The notes beneath the pieces are model-generated. The model was not told the origin of the DNA. It made no database searches and worked only from the letters and a program-made list of their open reading frames with translations. From Stagnihabitans sp043721775 (lineage in GTDB: Bacteria > Pseudomonadota > Alphaproteobacteria > Rhodobacterales > Rhodobacteraceae), in contig JAYSQA010000093.1 in assembly GCA_043721775.1 (NCBI GenBank), positions 9,787 to 73,786 of the forward strand: a stretch of 64,000 bases of DNA, written 5' to 3'. The translations under genes and the position numbers were made by a program. Shown here piece by piece: positions 16,222 through 25,790 of the stretch (position 1 is the stretch's first letter; the number at the start of each line of letters is the position of its first letter).

Positions 16222-19200
16222 ATGTCGATCAAAGCGTCCATCCATCACCTGACCCATTACTCTTATGACCGCCCGGTCGTGCTTGGCCCGCAAGTCATCC
16301 GCCTGCGCCCCGCGCCGCACAGCCGGACCAAAGTAATCTCGCACAACCTCAAGGTGTCACCCGCCAACCATTTCGTGAACCATCAGCAAGACCCGTTCGG
16401 CAACTGGCTGGCGCGCTTTGTGTTCCCCGAACCGGTGACCGAATTCAAGATCGAGGTCGATCTGGTGGCCGACATGACCGTCTACAACCCCTTCGATTTC
16501 TTCGTGGAAGACTACGCCGAGCATTGGCCCTTTACCTACGCTTCCGACCTGACCGACGATCTGGCGATCTACACCAAGGGCGAACCGGTGGGGCCGGAAT
16601 TAAAGGCCTTCCTGCGCATGGTGCCACGGGCCAAAGCGCGCACCACCGATTTTGTGGTGATGCTGAATGCCATGGTTTCTGGCAAGGTCGCCTATACGAT
16701 CCGGATGGAGCCGGGCGTGCAGACGCCGGAAGAGACGTTGTCGATCGGCAGCGGGTCGTGCCGGGATTCGTCCTGGCTGCTGGTGCAGGCGCTGCGCCAC
16801 TTCGGCTTTGCGGCACGGTTCGTGTCGGGTTACCTCATTCAGTTGAAGCCTGACCTGATAGCGCTCGACGGTCCCGCGGGTACGGCGGTTGATTTCACCG
16901 ACCTGCACGCCTGGGTCGAGGTTTATATCCCCGGCGCCGGTTGGGTGGGTCTTGACCCGACCTCGGGCCTGTTGGCGGGGGAAAGCCATATTCCGTTGGC
17001 GGCCACGCCGCACTACCGGTCAGCCGCGCCAATCTCTGGCCTTGCCAGCTTTGCCGAGGTGGCGTTTGCCTTTGACATGCAGGTGTCGCGCGTCGCCGAA
17101 CATCCGCGCATCACCAAGCCGTTCAGCGAGGAAAGCTGGAACGATCTTAACGCCTTGGGCCGCAAGGTTGATGCGGTGCTGGACGCGGGCGATGTTCGCC
17201 TGACGATGGGGGGCGAGCCGACCTTCGTTTCCATCGACGACTATCAGGGCGAGGAATGGAACACCGCAGCCGTTGGCCCCACCAAGCGCGCCAAGGCTGA
17301 CGAGTTGATCCGCCGCCTGCGCACCCGCTTCGCACCGGGTGGCTTTCTGCACTATGGGCAGGGCAAATGGTATCCCGGCGAAACCCTGCCGCGCTGGACC
17401 TTCTCCCTCTACTGGCGCAACGACGGCCAGCCAATCTGGCAGAACCCCGGCCTGATTGCCGAAGAGGGCGCGCAGACTGGTGTGACGCCGCTGGATGCGC
17501 AAGAACTGCTGCGCGAAATCGCGGCAGAACTGGAATTGGACGAAGCCAATATCCTGCCCGCCTATGAAGACCCCGCCACCTGGCTGGTCAAAGAGGCGAA
17601 CCTGCCCGCCAACGTCACCCCGGCCAATTCCGAGTTGAAAGACCCCGAGGCGCGGCACCGCTTGGCCACCGTGTTCAACCGGGGCCTCAACGAACCTTCC
17701 GGCTTTATCCTGCCGGTGCAAAGCTGCCAAAGTCAGGCCTATGGGCGGCGCTGGCGGTCGGAAAAGTGGGGCTTGCGGCGCGGTTACATGTTTCTGGTGC
17801 CCGGTGACAGCCCGGTGGGGTATCGTCTGCCGCTGGAAAGCCTGCCGTGGATTCCAGCCTCGTCCTATCCGTATATCAACCCGACCGACCCGACGGTTGA
17901 ACGCCAGCCGTTGCCGCCGGTCGCCCCCCTCGACGTCCTTCGCAAAAGCCAGCCCGCTGCCAGTCTGGTCGCCAGCTTTGTCGCCAACACGCCACAGGGC
18001 GAGGTGATCCGGCAAGGCTCTCCCATTGCCGAGGTTGACGGCTATATCCGCACCGCCCTGTCGGTGGAACCCCGCGACGGGCGGCTTTGTGTCTTCATGC
18101 CGCCGGTGGTCAGTCTTGAAGACTACCTTGACCTGCTGCACGCCGCCGAGGCCGCCGCCGCCCGCCTTGGTCTGCCCGTGCATATTGAAGGCTACGCGCC
18201 GCCCCAGGATCCGCGCCTGAACGTGATCCGCGTGGCCCCCGATCCCGGCGTGATCGAGGTCAACATCCACCCCGCCCGCAATTGGCAGGACTGTGTGAAC
18301 ATCACCACGGCGGTTTACGAAGAGGCGCGCCAGACCCGCCTTGGCGCTGACAAGTTCATGATTGACGGCAAGCACGCCGGCACCGGCGGTGGCAACCATG
18401 TTGTCGTCGGCGGGGCTACGCCCAACGACAGCCCTTTCCTGCGCCGCCCGGACCTGCTCGCCAGCCTGATCCTGCACTGGAACAGGCACCCTTCGCTGTC
18501 TTACCTGTTCTCTGGCCTTTTCATCGGGCCAACGTCACAGGCTCCGCGCATGGACGAGGCACGGCATGACGCCTTGTATGAGATGGAGATTGCCCTTTCC
18601 CAGATCCCGGCGCCGGGGTTTGGCAACCCGCCCCCCGCCTGGCTGGTGGACCGCCTTTTGCGCAACATGCTGACCGACTCGACCGGCAACACCCACCGTT
18701 CCGAAATCTGTATCGACAAGCTGTATTCCCCCGATGGCCCGACTGGCCGCCTTGGCCTGGTCGAATTCCGCGGGTTCGAGATGCCGCCCGATGCCCGCAT
18801 GAGCCTTGCCCAGCAACTGTTGCTCCGCGCTCTGATCGCCCGCTTCTGGAACGCGCCTGCCAAGGGTGACCTGACCCGCTGGGGCACGGCCCTGCATGAC
18901 CGCTTCATGCTGCCGCATTATGTCTGGGCCGATTTCCGCGATGTGCTGGACGATCTGCGTCAGCACGGCTTCCCGATGCAGGAAGACTGGTTCGAAGCGC
19001 AGGCCGAGTTCCGCTTCCCGTTCTGCGGTGAGGTCAGCTATGAAGGCGTCCATCTGGAACTGAAACAAGCGCTGGAGCCTTGGCATGTGCTGGGCGAAAC
19101 CGGCGCCCTTGGTGGCACGGTGCGTTATACTGACTCGTCAACTGAACGCCTTCAGGTCCGGCTGTCGGGCGGCAATCCGGGGCGTTACACCGTCACCTGC

Positions 19201-19560
19201 AATGGCCGCGCCCTGCCTTTGGCCGACATCGGCGGCGGCCAGGCGGTGGCGGGGGTGCGCTACAAGGCTTGGGCTCCGGCCACGGCGATGCATCCGGTGC
19301 TGCGCATTGATGCTCCGCTGACGTTTGACATCTATGACACGTGGTCAACCCGCGCCCTGGGCGGCTGCACCTACCATGTCAAACACCCCGGCGGGCGCAG
19401 CTATGACACCTTCCCCGTCAACGGGAATGAGGCCGAAGCCCGCCGCCTGTCACGCTTTCAACCCTTTGGCCACAACAGCGGTTTCTATACGCCTGCCACT
19501 GAACGCGTGTCGAAAGAGTTCCCGATGACGCTTGACCTGCGCCGCCCCATCGGGCTCTAA
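16222..19560 (+). CDS. Transglutaminase-DUF2126 fusion protein
   Basis: A 1112-residue cytoplasmic protein. Residues 3-95 are the bacterial transglutaminase N-terminal beta domain (HLTHYSYDRPVVLGPQVIRL), followed by a transglutaminase core with the triad Cys180 (SGSCRDSSWLLV), His229 (DLHAWVEVY) and Asp245 (GLDPTSG), all present. From about residue 300 it is DUF2126 (GGEPTFVSIDD, GTGGGNHVVVGG, EFRGFEMPP). CGGAGG precedes ATG 16222. It starts a three-gene operon with an ATP-grasp/alpha-E protein and a second transglutaminase. Comparative work on amidoligases predicts peptide-bond formation or cleavage in a peptide tag or small-peptide pathway; the product is unknown. Confidence 0.93.
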   Translation: MSIKASIHHLTHYSYDRPVVLGPQVIRLRPAPHSRTKVISHNLKVSPANHFVNHQQDPFGNWLARFVFPEPVTEFKIEVDLVADMTVYNPFDFFVEDYAEHWPFTYASDLTDDLAIYTKGEPVGPELKAFLRMVPRAKARTTDFVVMLNAMVSGKVAYTIRMEPGVQTPEETLSIGSGSCRDSSWLLVQALRHFGFAARFVSGYLIQLKPDLIALDGPAGTAVDFTDLHAWVEVYIPGAGWVGLDPTSGLLAGESHIPLAATPHYRSAAPISGLASFAEVAFAFDMQVSRVAEHPRITKPFSEESWNDLNALGRKVDAVLDAGDVRLTMGGEPTFVSIDDYQGEEWNTAAVGPTKRAKADELIRRLRTRFAPGGFLHYGQGKWYPGETLPRWTFSLYWRNDGQPIWQNPGLIAEEGAQTGVTPLDAQELLREIAAELELDEANILPAYEDPATWLVKEANLPANVTPANSELKDPEARHRLATVFNRGLNEPSGFILPVQSCQSQAYGRRWRSEKWGLRRGYMFLVPGDSPVGYRLPLESLPWIPASSYPYINPTDPTVERQPLPPVAPLDVLRKSQPAASLVASFVANTPQGEVIRQGSPIAEVDGYIRTALSVEPRDGRLCVFMPPVVSLEDYLDLLHAAEAAAARLGLPVHIEGYAPPQDPRLNVIRVAPDPGVIEVNIHPARNWQDCVNITTAVYEEARQTRLGADKFMIDGKHAGTGGGNHVVVGGATPNDSPFLRRPDLLASLILHWNRHPSLSYLFSGLFIGPTSQAPRMDEARHDALYEMEIALSQIPAPGFGNPPPAWLVDRLLRNMLTDSTGNTHRSEICIDKLYSPDGPTGRLGLVEFRGFEMPPDARMSLAQQLLLRALIARFWNAPAKGDLTRWGTALHDRFMLPHYVWADFRDVLDDLRQHGFPMQEDWFEAQAEFRFPFCGEVSYEGVHLELKQALEPWHVLGETGALGGTVRYTDSSTERLQVRLSGGNPGRYTVTCNGRALPLADIGGGQAVAGVRYKAWAPATAMHPVLRIDAPLTFDIYDTWSTRALGGCTYHVKHPGGRSYDTFPVNGNEAEARRLSRFQPFGHNSGFYTPATERVSKEFPMTLDLRRPIGL

Positions 19561-19563
19561 CGC

Positions 19564-22296
19564 ATGAACCCACAGGATCGTAACCCGCCTGCAACCCCTG
19601 TCATGCAGTCTAGCGGCAAGGTGTTGGCAGGCAGTGCGCCGGGGCCAGAGGAGCGGGCGGGTTTGGACAAGCTGAAAGCGCAAGCCACAACGGCACAGGC
19701 GACCGATGGCGGGGCCGCAACGCCCGTGACGCTATCGGCTGACGCTGGTCGTCAGACCGAAGCGGGGCCAACCGAAGCGGAAAGGGTGGCGGCGAAGGGG
19801 CTGACCGAAGCGGGGTTGACCGAAGCTGGGCTGACCGACGCGGAAAGGGCGGCTGCGGCGAAGGGGCTGGCCGAAGCGGTCGCCGCCAAGGCTGTCGCCG
19901 ACATGCTTGCGGCCGAAAAGGCCGAAGCGGCGAAGCTGGCGCTGGCGCTTAAAAGTTATAAACCGCTGCCCGCGACGCCGGATGAAATGGTTGATGCGGC
20001 AGGCAAACTGCGCCCGCTGTGGCGCGACTTTGCCAATGCCTTTGCCAGCCTGACACCCGATGACATCATCCGCCGCACGGCGCGCGCCGAACAATACCTG
20101 CGCGACTCGGGCGTGTTTTACCGCCAATATGGCAGTGGCACCTCGGTTGAGCGGCCCTGGCCGTTGTCGCCCATCCCGGTGCTGATCGCCGAATCCGATT
20201 GGGAAACCCTGGTCCCCGGCCTGATCCAGCGCGCCGAAGTGCTTGAGTCCTTGATGGCCGACCTTTACGGCGAGAACCGCCTTGTGGAAGGTGGGCATCT
20301 GCCGCCCGCTCTGATCACCGAAAATCCGGAATGGCTGCGCCCGATGGTGGGCATTGCGCCGCAGTCGGGCCATTACCTGCACTTTTTGGCGTTCGAGATC
20401 GGGCGTGGCCCGGATGGCCAGTGGTGGGTCTTGGCCGACCGCACGCAAGCGCCCTCGGGTGCGGGCTATGCGCTGGAAAACCGCGTCGCCACCTCACGCG
20501 CGTTCAACGAGCTTTATGCGCAGGGCCATGTCCACCGGCTGGCTGGCTTCTTTCGTGACTTCCGCGACGCTTTGCTGGGGATGCGTCAGGACCGCGACGC
20601 AAGGGCTGCCATCCTGACGCCGGGGCCGTTGAACGAGACCTACTACGAACACGCCTATATCGCCCGCTACCTTGGCATCACGCTGGTACAGGGCGAGGAT
20701 CTGGCGGTGGAAAATGGCCGCCTGATGGTGCGCACCGTGTCAGGCCTGAAGCCGGTCGATGTGCTGTGGCGGCGTCTGGACGGGTCTTACGCCGATCCGG
20801 TGGAGTTGAACGCCGCCTCGCGACTTGGAACGCCGGGGATGGTTTCGGCGCTGCGGGCGGGCGGGCTTACCATGGTCAACGCGCTGGGGTCGGGCATACT
20901 GGAAACCCGTGCGCTGATGGCGTTCCTGCCCAGCCTTGCGCCGCGTCTGGTCGGGCAGGGGCTGAAAATCCCCAACATCGCCACATGGTGGTGCGGTGGC
21001 GCTGCCGAACGTGACGAGGTGGCCAATGCCCCCAAGCGCATGTTGCTGTCGCCAGCCCTTGCCACCGGCCTGCCGTTTGACCGCCAGGAAGAGATCATCG
21101 CCGCCGCAACCCTTTCGCCCAAAGACCTGAAGGCCAAGCTGAAGGCCGAGGGCAGGGGCCTTGTGGCGCAAGAGGCGGTCACACTGTCAACTACGCCGGC
21201 ACTGGTCGATGGCAAGCTGGCCCCGCGCCCGATGACGCTGCGGGTTTTCCTTGCCCGCACGCCCGAGGGCTGGCAGGTCATGCCCGGCGGCTTCGCCCGC
21301 ATCGGGGCCACACCCGACCCCAAGGCGATAGCCTTGCAGCGTGGCGGGACGGCGGCGGATGTCTGGATTGTTTCGCCCAAAGAGGTGGCTCCGGTGTCGA
21401 TGGTGCCAGCCGTCACCGGGCCGTTTCGCCGGATGGGGCCAGGTGCGCTGCCGTCGCGGGCCGCCGACAACCTGTTCTGGTTGGGCCGCTACATTGAACG
21501 CACCGAAGGTCTGGTGCGCCTGTTGCGCGCCCGCAACGTGCGGCTGGCAGAGACGGGGGCCGCCGCAGCGCCGGTCCTTGCCGCCATGCAGCCCTTGTTC
21601 AAATCGCGCGGCGTTGATCCTGCGCCGGGAATACCGCCGGGGCTGCTTGACACGCTGTCGGCGGCGATCGCCAGTGCCGGGCAGGTGCGTGACCGCTTCT
21701 CGCCCGATGCCTGGCAGGCGCTGGTGGATATCAACAAGACCGCGCGGCGCATGGCGCTGTCGGTCACGGCGGGCGATGATGCCGCCCGCGCCCTGTCAGC
21801 CTTGCTGCGCAAGCTGGCGGGGATTACCGGCCTTGTGCATGAAAACATGTACCGTTTCATGGGCTGGCGCTTTTTGACCATTGGCCGTTTGCATGAACGC
21901 GCGATGGGGATGATAGAAATCCTCGCCGTATTGGCGGATGAAAAGGCAGCGCCCGGCGCGCTGGACCTTGCCATCGAACTGGGCGACAGCGTCCTGACCC
22001 ACCGCCGCCGCTTTACTGTGGCCACCTCTCGCGACACAGTGATTGACCTTCTGGCGCTGGACCCGATGAACCCGCGTTCCATCCGCCACCAGATCGAGGG
22101 CTTGGACGAACAGGTCCGCATGATGCCCGACGCTACAGAGAATGGCGTGCTGTCGCCGCTGGCCCGCGCCATGCTGCGCTGCCAGACCGATCTTGCCACG
22201 GCAGAGCCTGAAACCCTGACCACCGCAGCACTTTGGGCCTTTCGGGGCCAGGTGGCGGGCCTGTCGAACCACGTCACAGAGGCTTACCTGCGCTGA
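19564..22296 (+). CDS. Circularly permuted ATP-grasp protein fused to alpha-E domain
   Basis: A 910-residue protein. Residues about 135-580 are a circularly permuted ATP-grasp amidoligase (LYGENRLVEGGHLPP; VNALGSGILETRALMAFLP; KIPNIATWWCGG); residues about 620-910 are an alpha-E domain (SRAADNLFWLGRYIERTEGLVRLLRARN). Both parts are often separate genes. It begins 3 nt after the DUF2126 stop and overlaps the next start (TGATG). The first about 130 residues are an Ala/Glu-rich extension not part of the family, built in places from a 15-bp repeat (GLTEA GLTEA GLTDA, about 19799-19845). The role is presumed ATP-dependent amide bond formation with the flanking transglutaminases; the substrate is unknown. 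Confidence 0.93.
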   Translation: MNPQDRNPPATPVMQSSGKVLAGSAPGPEERAGLDKLKAQATTAQATDGGAATPVTLSADAGRQTEAGPTEAERVAAKGLTEAGLTEAGLTDAERAAAAKGLAEAVAAKAVADMLAAEKAEAAKLALALKSYKPLPATPDEMVDAAGKLRPLWRDFANAFASLTPDDIIRRTARAEQYLRDSGVFYRQYGSGTSVERPWPLSPIPVLIAESDWETLVPGLIQRAEVLESLMADLYGENRLVEGGHLPPALITENPEWLRPMVGIAPQSGHYLHFLAFEIGRGPDGQWWVLADRTQAPSGAGYALENRVATSRAFNELYAQGHVHRLAGFFRDFRDALLGMRQDRDARAAILTPGPLNETYYEHAYIARYLGITLVQGEDLAVENGRLMVRTVSGLKPVDVLWRRLDGSYADPVELNAASRLGTPGMVSALRAGGLTMVNALGSGILETRALMAFLPSLAPRLVGQGLKIPNIATWWCGGAAERDEVANAPKRMLLSPALATGLPFDRQEEIIAAATLSPKDLKAKLKAEGRGLVAQEAVTLSTTPALVDGKLAPRPMTLRVFLARTPEGWQVMPGGFARIGATPDPKAIALQRGGTAADVWIVSPKEVAPVSMVPAVTGPFRRMGPGALPSRAADNLFWLGRYIERTEGLVRLLRARNVRLAETGAAAAPVLAAMQPLFKSRGVDPAPGIPPGLLDTLSAAIASAGQVRDRFSPDAWQALVDINKTARRMALSVTAGDDAARALSALLRKLAGITGLVHENMYRFMGWRFLTIGRLHERAMGMIEILAVLADEKAAPGALDLAIELGDSVLTHRRRFTVATSRDTVIDLLALDPMNPRSIRHQIEGLDEQVRMMPDATENGVLSPLARAMLRCQTDLATAEPETLTTAALWAFRGQVAGLSNHVTEAYLR

Positions 22297-23219
22297 TGCA
22301 TTATGACCTGCGCCTTGTGATCCGCTATGACTTTGACCGCCCCACCGGTGCCGGGCGGCAATTGCTGCGCATCCAGCCTGCCGACATGGGCGCGCAGCAA
22401 AGCTTGCAGTCCTGTGACATCACCATCACCCCAGACCCCTCCGAACGGCGCGAGTTCACCGACTTTTTCGGCACCAAAGTGCTGGAGGTCGTCATGGCCC
22501 CCGGCCTGACCAAATGCGAAATCGCCATGACTGCCAAGGTGGTCCGCAATTCTCTGGGTGGGGAACTGGATATCTCTCCGCCACTGGCGCGGCTGGCTGA
22601 AGAGCTGGAAGAGATTGCCGCCATCGGTGCCACCTCGCCCCATCATTTCCGGTCAGCCTCGCCCCGTATTCCGCACGACGCTTCGATTGCGGCCTTTGCC
22701 TTTGCGGCTGCCAAGGGCGCTGAAACCACCCGCGCCGCGATTGCCGCAGTGGGAAACGCCTTGCACAAGCACATGACGTTCGACGCCGATGCGACCGAGG
22801 TTGACACCCCCCCCGCCGAGGCTTTCAAGCTGAAGCGCGGCGTCTGTCAGGATTTTGCCCAGATCATGATCGGTGGCCTGCGGTCGCTGGGTATCCCTGC
22901 GGCCTATGTCGGGGGTTTCTTGCGCACCCTGCCGCCGCCCGGCAAACCAAGGCTTGAGGGTGCCGATGCCATGCACGCCTGGGTGCGGGCCTGGGCCGGT
23001 GCCGAGGCGGGGTGGATCGACCATGACCCGACCAACGCGGTCTTTGCCGACACCGATCACATCGCCATCGGCCATGGCCGCGACTATGGCGATGTGGCCC
23101 CGGTGACGGGTGCCTTGCGGATGGACGGCGGCCAAAAGGGCAGCCATGCGGTTGACCTGATTGAGCGTCCTGCCGCAAAACGCCAGTCCTTGGGTCTGAC
23201 GCAGGCCAGCCCCCTATAG
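22296..23219 (+). CDS. Transglutaminase-like cysteine peptidase family protein
   Basis: A 307-residue transglutaminase-fold protein with an N-terminal beta domain (YDLRLVIRYDFDRPTGAGRQLLRIQP) and the triad in GVCQDFAQIMI, DAMHAWVRAW and DHDPTN. It lacks DUF2126, so it is a short paralogue of the operon's first gene. ATG 22296 overlaps the stop of the ATP-grasp gene. Members of this operon type are thought to process or ligate peptides in the cytoplasm; there is no signal peptide. Confidence 0.9.
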   Translation: MHYDLRLVIRYDFDRPTGAGRQLLRIQPADMGAQQSLQSCDITITPDPSERREFTDFFGTKVLEVVMAPGLTKCEIAMTAKVVRNSLGGELDISPPLARLAEELEEIAAIGATSPHHFRSASPRIPHDASIAAFAFAAAKGAETTRAAIAAVGNALHKHMTFDADATEVDTPPAEAFKLKRGVCQDFAQIMIGGLRSLGIPAAYVGGFLRTLPPPGKPRLEGADAMHAWVRAWAGAEAGWIDHDPTNAVFADTDHIAIGHGRDYGDVAPVTGALRMDGGQKGSHAVDLIERPAAKRQSLGLTQASPL

Positions 23220-23347
23220 GCGGGCACTGGCGCATCTGCGCCGCATCTGTGCCGACTTCTGCCGTGCCCCACTTGGCCTTGGCCCCCGAATCTCTGTAAG
23301 ATGCGCGCTGTTGCCCATCCGGCGGGCGTGCGGTTTTAGGGTTTCAA

Positions 23348-23737
23348 ATGCAGCGTTACGAATATCAGGTGTTGCCGGCCCCGCGCAAAGGCGAAAAGGC
23401 CCGTGGCCTGAAAACTGGGGAGGAACGGTTTGCCTTTGCGCTGACCGGGCTGATGAACCGCATGGGGGCCGAGGGTTGGGAGTATCAACGCGCCGACACT
23501 CTGCCGATGGATGAGCGCGTCGGCCTGACCGGCAGCAAGACCACGTTCCAAAGCCTGCTGGTCTTCCGCCGCCCCGCCGAGGATATGGGCAGCGAGGTGG
23601 TTGAAACCACGTCTGGTCAGTTGCGCATCACCTCGCTGGAGCCTGGCACGGTCGGCTCTCCGCTGTTGGGGGCGGCATTCCAGCCGACGGGGGCCGCACC
23701 CGCACTGGGGCCCGCCAATCCGGACGTGGCGGCCTAG
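23348..23737 (+). CDS. DUF4177 domain protein
   Basis: A 129-residue soluble protein whose first about 70 residues fit DUF4177 (MQRYEYQVLPAP; GLMNRMGAEGWEYQRADTLP; VFRRP). The remainder is low-complexity. It follows the transglutaminase gene by 128 nt on the same strand and may be read from the same transcript, but there is no overlap. The function of DUF4177 proteins is unknown. Confidence 0.8.
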   Translation: MQRYEYQVLPAPRKGEKARGLKTGEERFAFALTGLMNRMGAEGWEYQRADTLPMDERVGLTGSKTTFQSLLVFRRPAEDMGSEVVETTSGQLRITSLEPGTVGSPLLGAAFQPTGAAPALGPANPDVAA

Positions 23738-23743
23738 TAGTCA

Positions 23744-23882
23744 GCGCAGATCGGCCTGGCGCAGATCGGCTTTGTCAAAGATCGGCTTTGGCGAAACCCG
23801 GCCGTGGCTAAACCGGGCCTTGGCGCAGCTCGGCACTGGCAAAGCCCGGCCTTGCGAAGCCTTGCCCTAGCGCAGATCGGCC
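23744..23882. repeat. Degenerate repeats spanning the aminotransferase stop codon
   Basis: GCGCAGATCGGCC occurs at 23744-23756, with close copies at 23759-23770 and 23823-23834, and again at 23870-23882 where it encodes the last codons (ADLR) of the minus-strand aminotransferase, next to its stop (23867-23869). Looser AAACCCGGCC / AAAGCCCGGCC units lie between. This fills the gap between two convergent genes. Confidence 0.75.
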
Positions 23883-24970
23883 AGTGCCAGCGGCAAGGCT
23901 GCCGCGAAGGCTGTCATCGCCGCCGCGTCGCCAAGGCTGACCCTGATGCAGCGATCCAGCGGGGAAACCCCCGGCATCCGCACAAAGATATCCCGGGCGA
24001 ACAGCGCCTTAAGCAGCGCGCGGGCATGGTCGCCATCCCGCCCGCAGTCCATCGAGACGAAGTTGGTAGCCGAGGGCAGGGGCGCCAGCCCGTTGTCCCG
24101 CGCAATCTGGCCCAAGTGCTGCCGCCCGGCCTCGGCCCAGATACGCACCGCCCGCATGTGGGCTGTGTCACCCAATGCCGCAATCCCGCCCGCCTGCACC
24201 ATCCGGCCCACACCGAAATGGTTGCGCACCTTGTCAAAAGCTTGTGCCAGTTCCGGTGCGGCCAAAGCATAGCCAAGCCGCAGCCCCGCCAGCCCATGCG
24301 CCTTGGAAAAGGTCCGCAAGCGGATCACCCTTGGGTCATCCGCCGCCACCTGCGCCGCAGTCCCCTCGGGGGCAAGTTCCACATAAGCCTCGTCCAGTGC
24401 CAGCAGGCAGCCGTCGGGCAGCGCCGCTATCATCGCGGCGATGACGCCAGCCGCATGATGGCTGCCCATCGGATTGTCCGGATTGGCAAGGTATATCAGC
24501 CGCGCCCCGGTCTGGTGAGCCAGCGCCAGCAGCGCCTCGGGGTCCTCATGATCGCCCTTGTAGGGCGCGCGGTGCACCGTGCCGCCAAAGCCCGCCACAT
24601 GAAAGGTGAAGGTCGGATAGGCCCCGGCAGAGGTCACAACCGCATCCCCCGGCCCGATCAGCAAGCGCACCAGAAGGCCCAAAAGACCGTCAATCCCCTC
24701 GCCCACCACCACATTCGCAGGCACAACGCCATGATGCGCCGCAATTGCGGCTTTCAGGTCGTGGCATTCCGGGTCGCCGTACATCCAGACATCCCGCGCC
24801 GCCGCCTGCATCGCGGCCACGGAGGAAGGCGAGGGGCCGAACAGACATTCATTGGCCCCCAGCCGCGCTGCAAAGCCGCAGCCCCGGCCACGCTCTTGCG
24901 CCTCGGGTCCGACGAAGGGCACGGTAACGGGCAGACTTTGTGCCAGCAGGGTCAGGATCGGTGTTTTCAT
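23867..24970 (-). CDS. HisC-like PLP-dependent aminotransferase
   Basis: A 367-residue fold-type I aminotransferase related to histidinol-phosphate aminotransferase. Key parts are ARLGANECLFGPSPSS (substrate entry), YLANPDNPMGSHH, LALDEAYVEL (PLP Asp), and LRTFSKAHGLAGLRLGYAL with the Schiff-base lysine. ATG 24970 is chosen because the family alignment starts at MKTPILTLL; the frame is open to 25030. Substrate could be histidinol phosphate or an aromatic amino acid. No his genes are nearby. Confidence 0.85.
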   Translation of the reverse strand: MKTPILTLLAQSLPVTVPFVGPEAQERGRGCGFAARLGANECLFGPSPSSVAAMQAAARDVWMYGDPECHDLKAAIAAHHGVVPANVVVGEGIDGLLGLLVRLLIGPGDAVVTSAGAYPTFTFHVAGFGGTVHRAPYKGDHEDPEALLALAHQTGARLIYLANPDNPMGSHHAAGVIAAMIAALPDGCLLALDEAYVELAPEGTAAQVAADDPRVIRLRTFSKAHGLAGLRLGYALAAPELAQAFDKVRNHFGVGRMVQAGGIAALGDTAHMRAVRIWAEAGRQHLGQIARDNGLAPLPSATNFVSMDCGRDGDHARALLKALFARDIFVRMPGVSPLDRCIRVSLGDAAAMTAFAAALPLALADLR

Positions 24971-25162
24971 GGCCTGAATTGACCGCAAACCCTCATGGGT
25001 TTCAACCCCCGCACCCGCTTTTTGCTGCATCCCAAACAGGCCCGGTCAGGACGAGGCGCAGCCCGAAAAGCCTGATGTGCAGGGTTTTCGGCCTGCGCCT
25101 TGCGCGGCAGGCGGGGCAGCCTTGCGTCATGGGGCAAGGCGGATGGCCAGATACCACCAGCC

Positions 25163-25678
25163 TCAATGCGCGCGAATTTCCTGCGGATGGCCGCGCATCA
25201 GCTTCAGGACGCTCCACTCGCGGTAGACCAGCACGATCATCACGCTGTCCAGAAAGGACAGGATCAGGAAGGTCAATGAGCCGTGGGTCAGGAATTCGGT
25301 GAGCTGATACAGCACAAAACCCGCCAGCAGCACCATGGCCCCCGGATAGGCCCATAGAATGCGGCGGGCCAGCATGATCACCATGACGAATTTGATGGCA
25401 CCGTGCCCCAGCAGGTAAAAGGCGTAGAAGTTCTGCACGTGAACCGGAAAAGTCTCGGTCATGTGCTGGACCCACCGCGCCATGTCAGCGCTTTTGTCCT
25501 GAGTCAGGTCATGGTGGGTCAACCAACCCCACAATTGCACCAAAGCCCCGTGGGGCGTCAGCAACAAACCAACCCCGCTCAGGCTTTCCCCGGCGGCAAA
25601 CAGGCCCTTCAAGACCAGACTCGCTTCAAACAGCCAGTGCAGCCATTTGCCCATCCGGCTGGCCGGATTGATCAACAT
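25163..25678 (-). CDS. DUF2127 membrane protein
   Basis: A 171-residue protein with four predicted membrane segments (WLHWLFEASLVLKGLFAAGE; FYAFYLLGHGAIKFVMVIML; YPGAMVLLAGFVLYQLTEFL; FLILSFLDSVMIVLVYREW). The pattern and length match DUF2127, a family of unknown function. It lies downstream of gpt on the same strand, separated by a 15-bp repeat array. Confidence 0.82.
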   Translation of the reverse strand: MLINPASRMGKWLHWLFEASLVLKGLFAAGESLSGVGLLLTPHGALVQLWGWLTHHDLTQDKSADMARWVQHMTETFPVHVQNFYAFYLLGHGAIKFVMVIMLARRILWAYPGAMVLLAGFVLYQLTEFLTHGSLTFLILSFLDSVMIVLVYREWSVLKLMRGHPQEIRAH

Positions 25679-25684
25679 GTCACC

Positions 25685-25790
25685 CTCAGTTCCACCATAT
25701 TCAGTTCAGGCACCTTGAATTCCGGCACCTGAAGTTCAGCCAACTTCAGTTCGGCCACCCGCAGGTCAGGCCGCATCAGTCCTGTCCGCG
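25685..25790. repeat. 15-bp tandem array containing the gpt stop codon
   Basis: Seven consecutive degenerate 15-bp units can be read: CTCAGTTCCACCATA, TTCAGTTCAGGCACC, TTGAATTCCGGCACC, TGAAGTTCAGCCAAC, TTCAGTTCGGCCACC, CGCAGGTCAGGCCGC, ATCAGTCCTGTCCGC. The last unit contains the TGA stop of gpt (25776-25778) and its final codons (RGQD). Confidence 0.85.

Noticed and set aside
17020..18489. 489-residue minus-strand frame opposite the DUF2126 gene
   Set aside because: No recognisable domain; the plus-strand product is intact and conserved.
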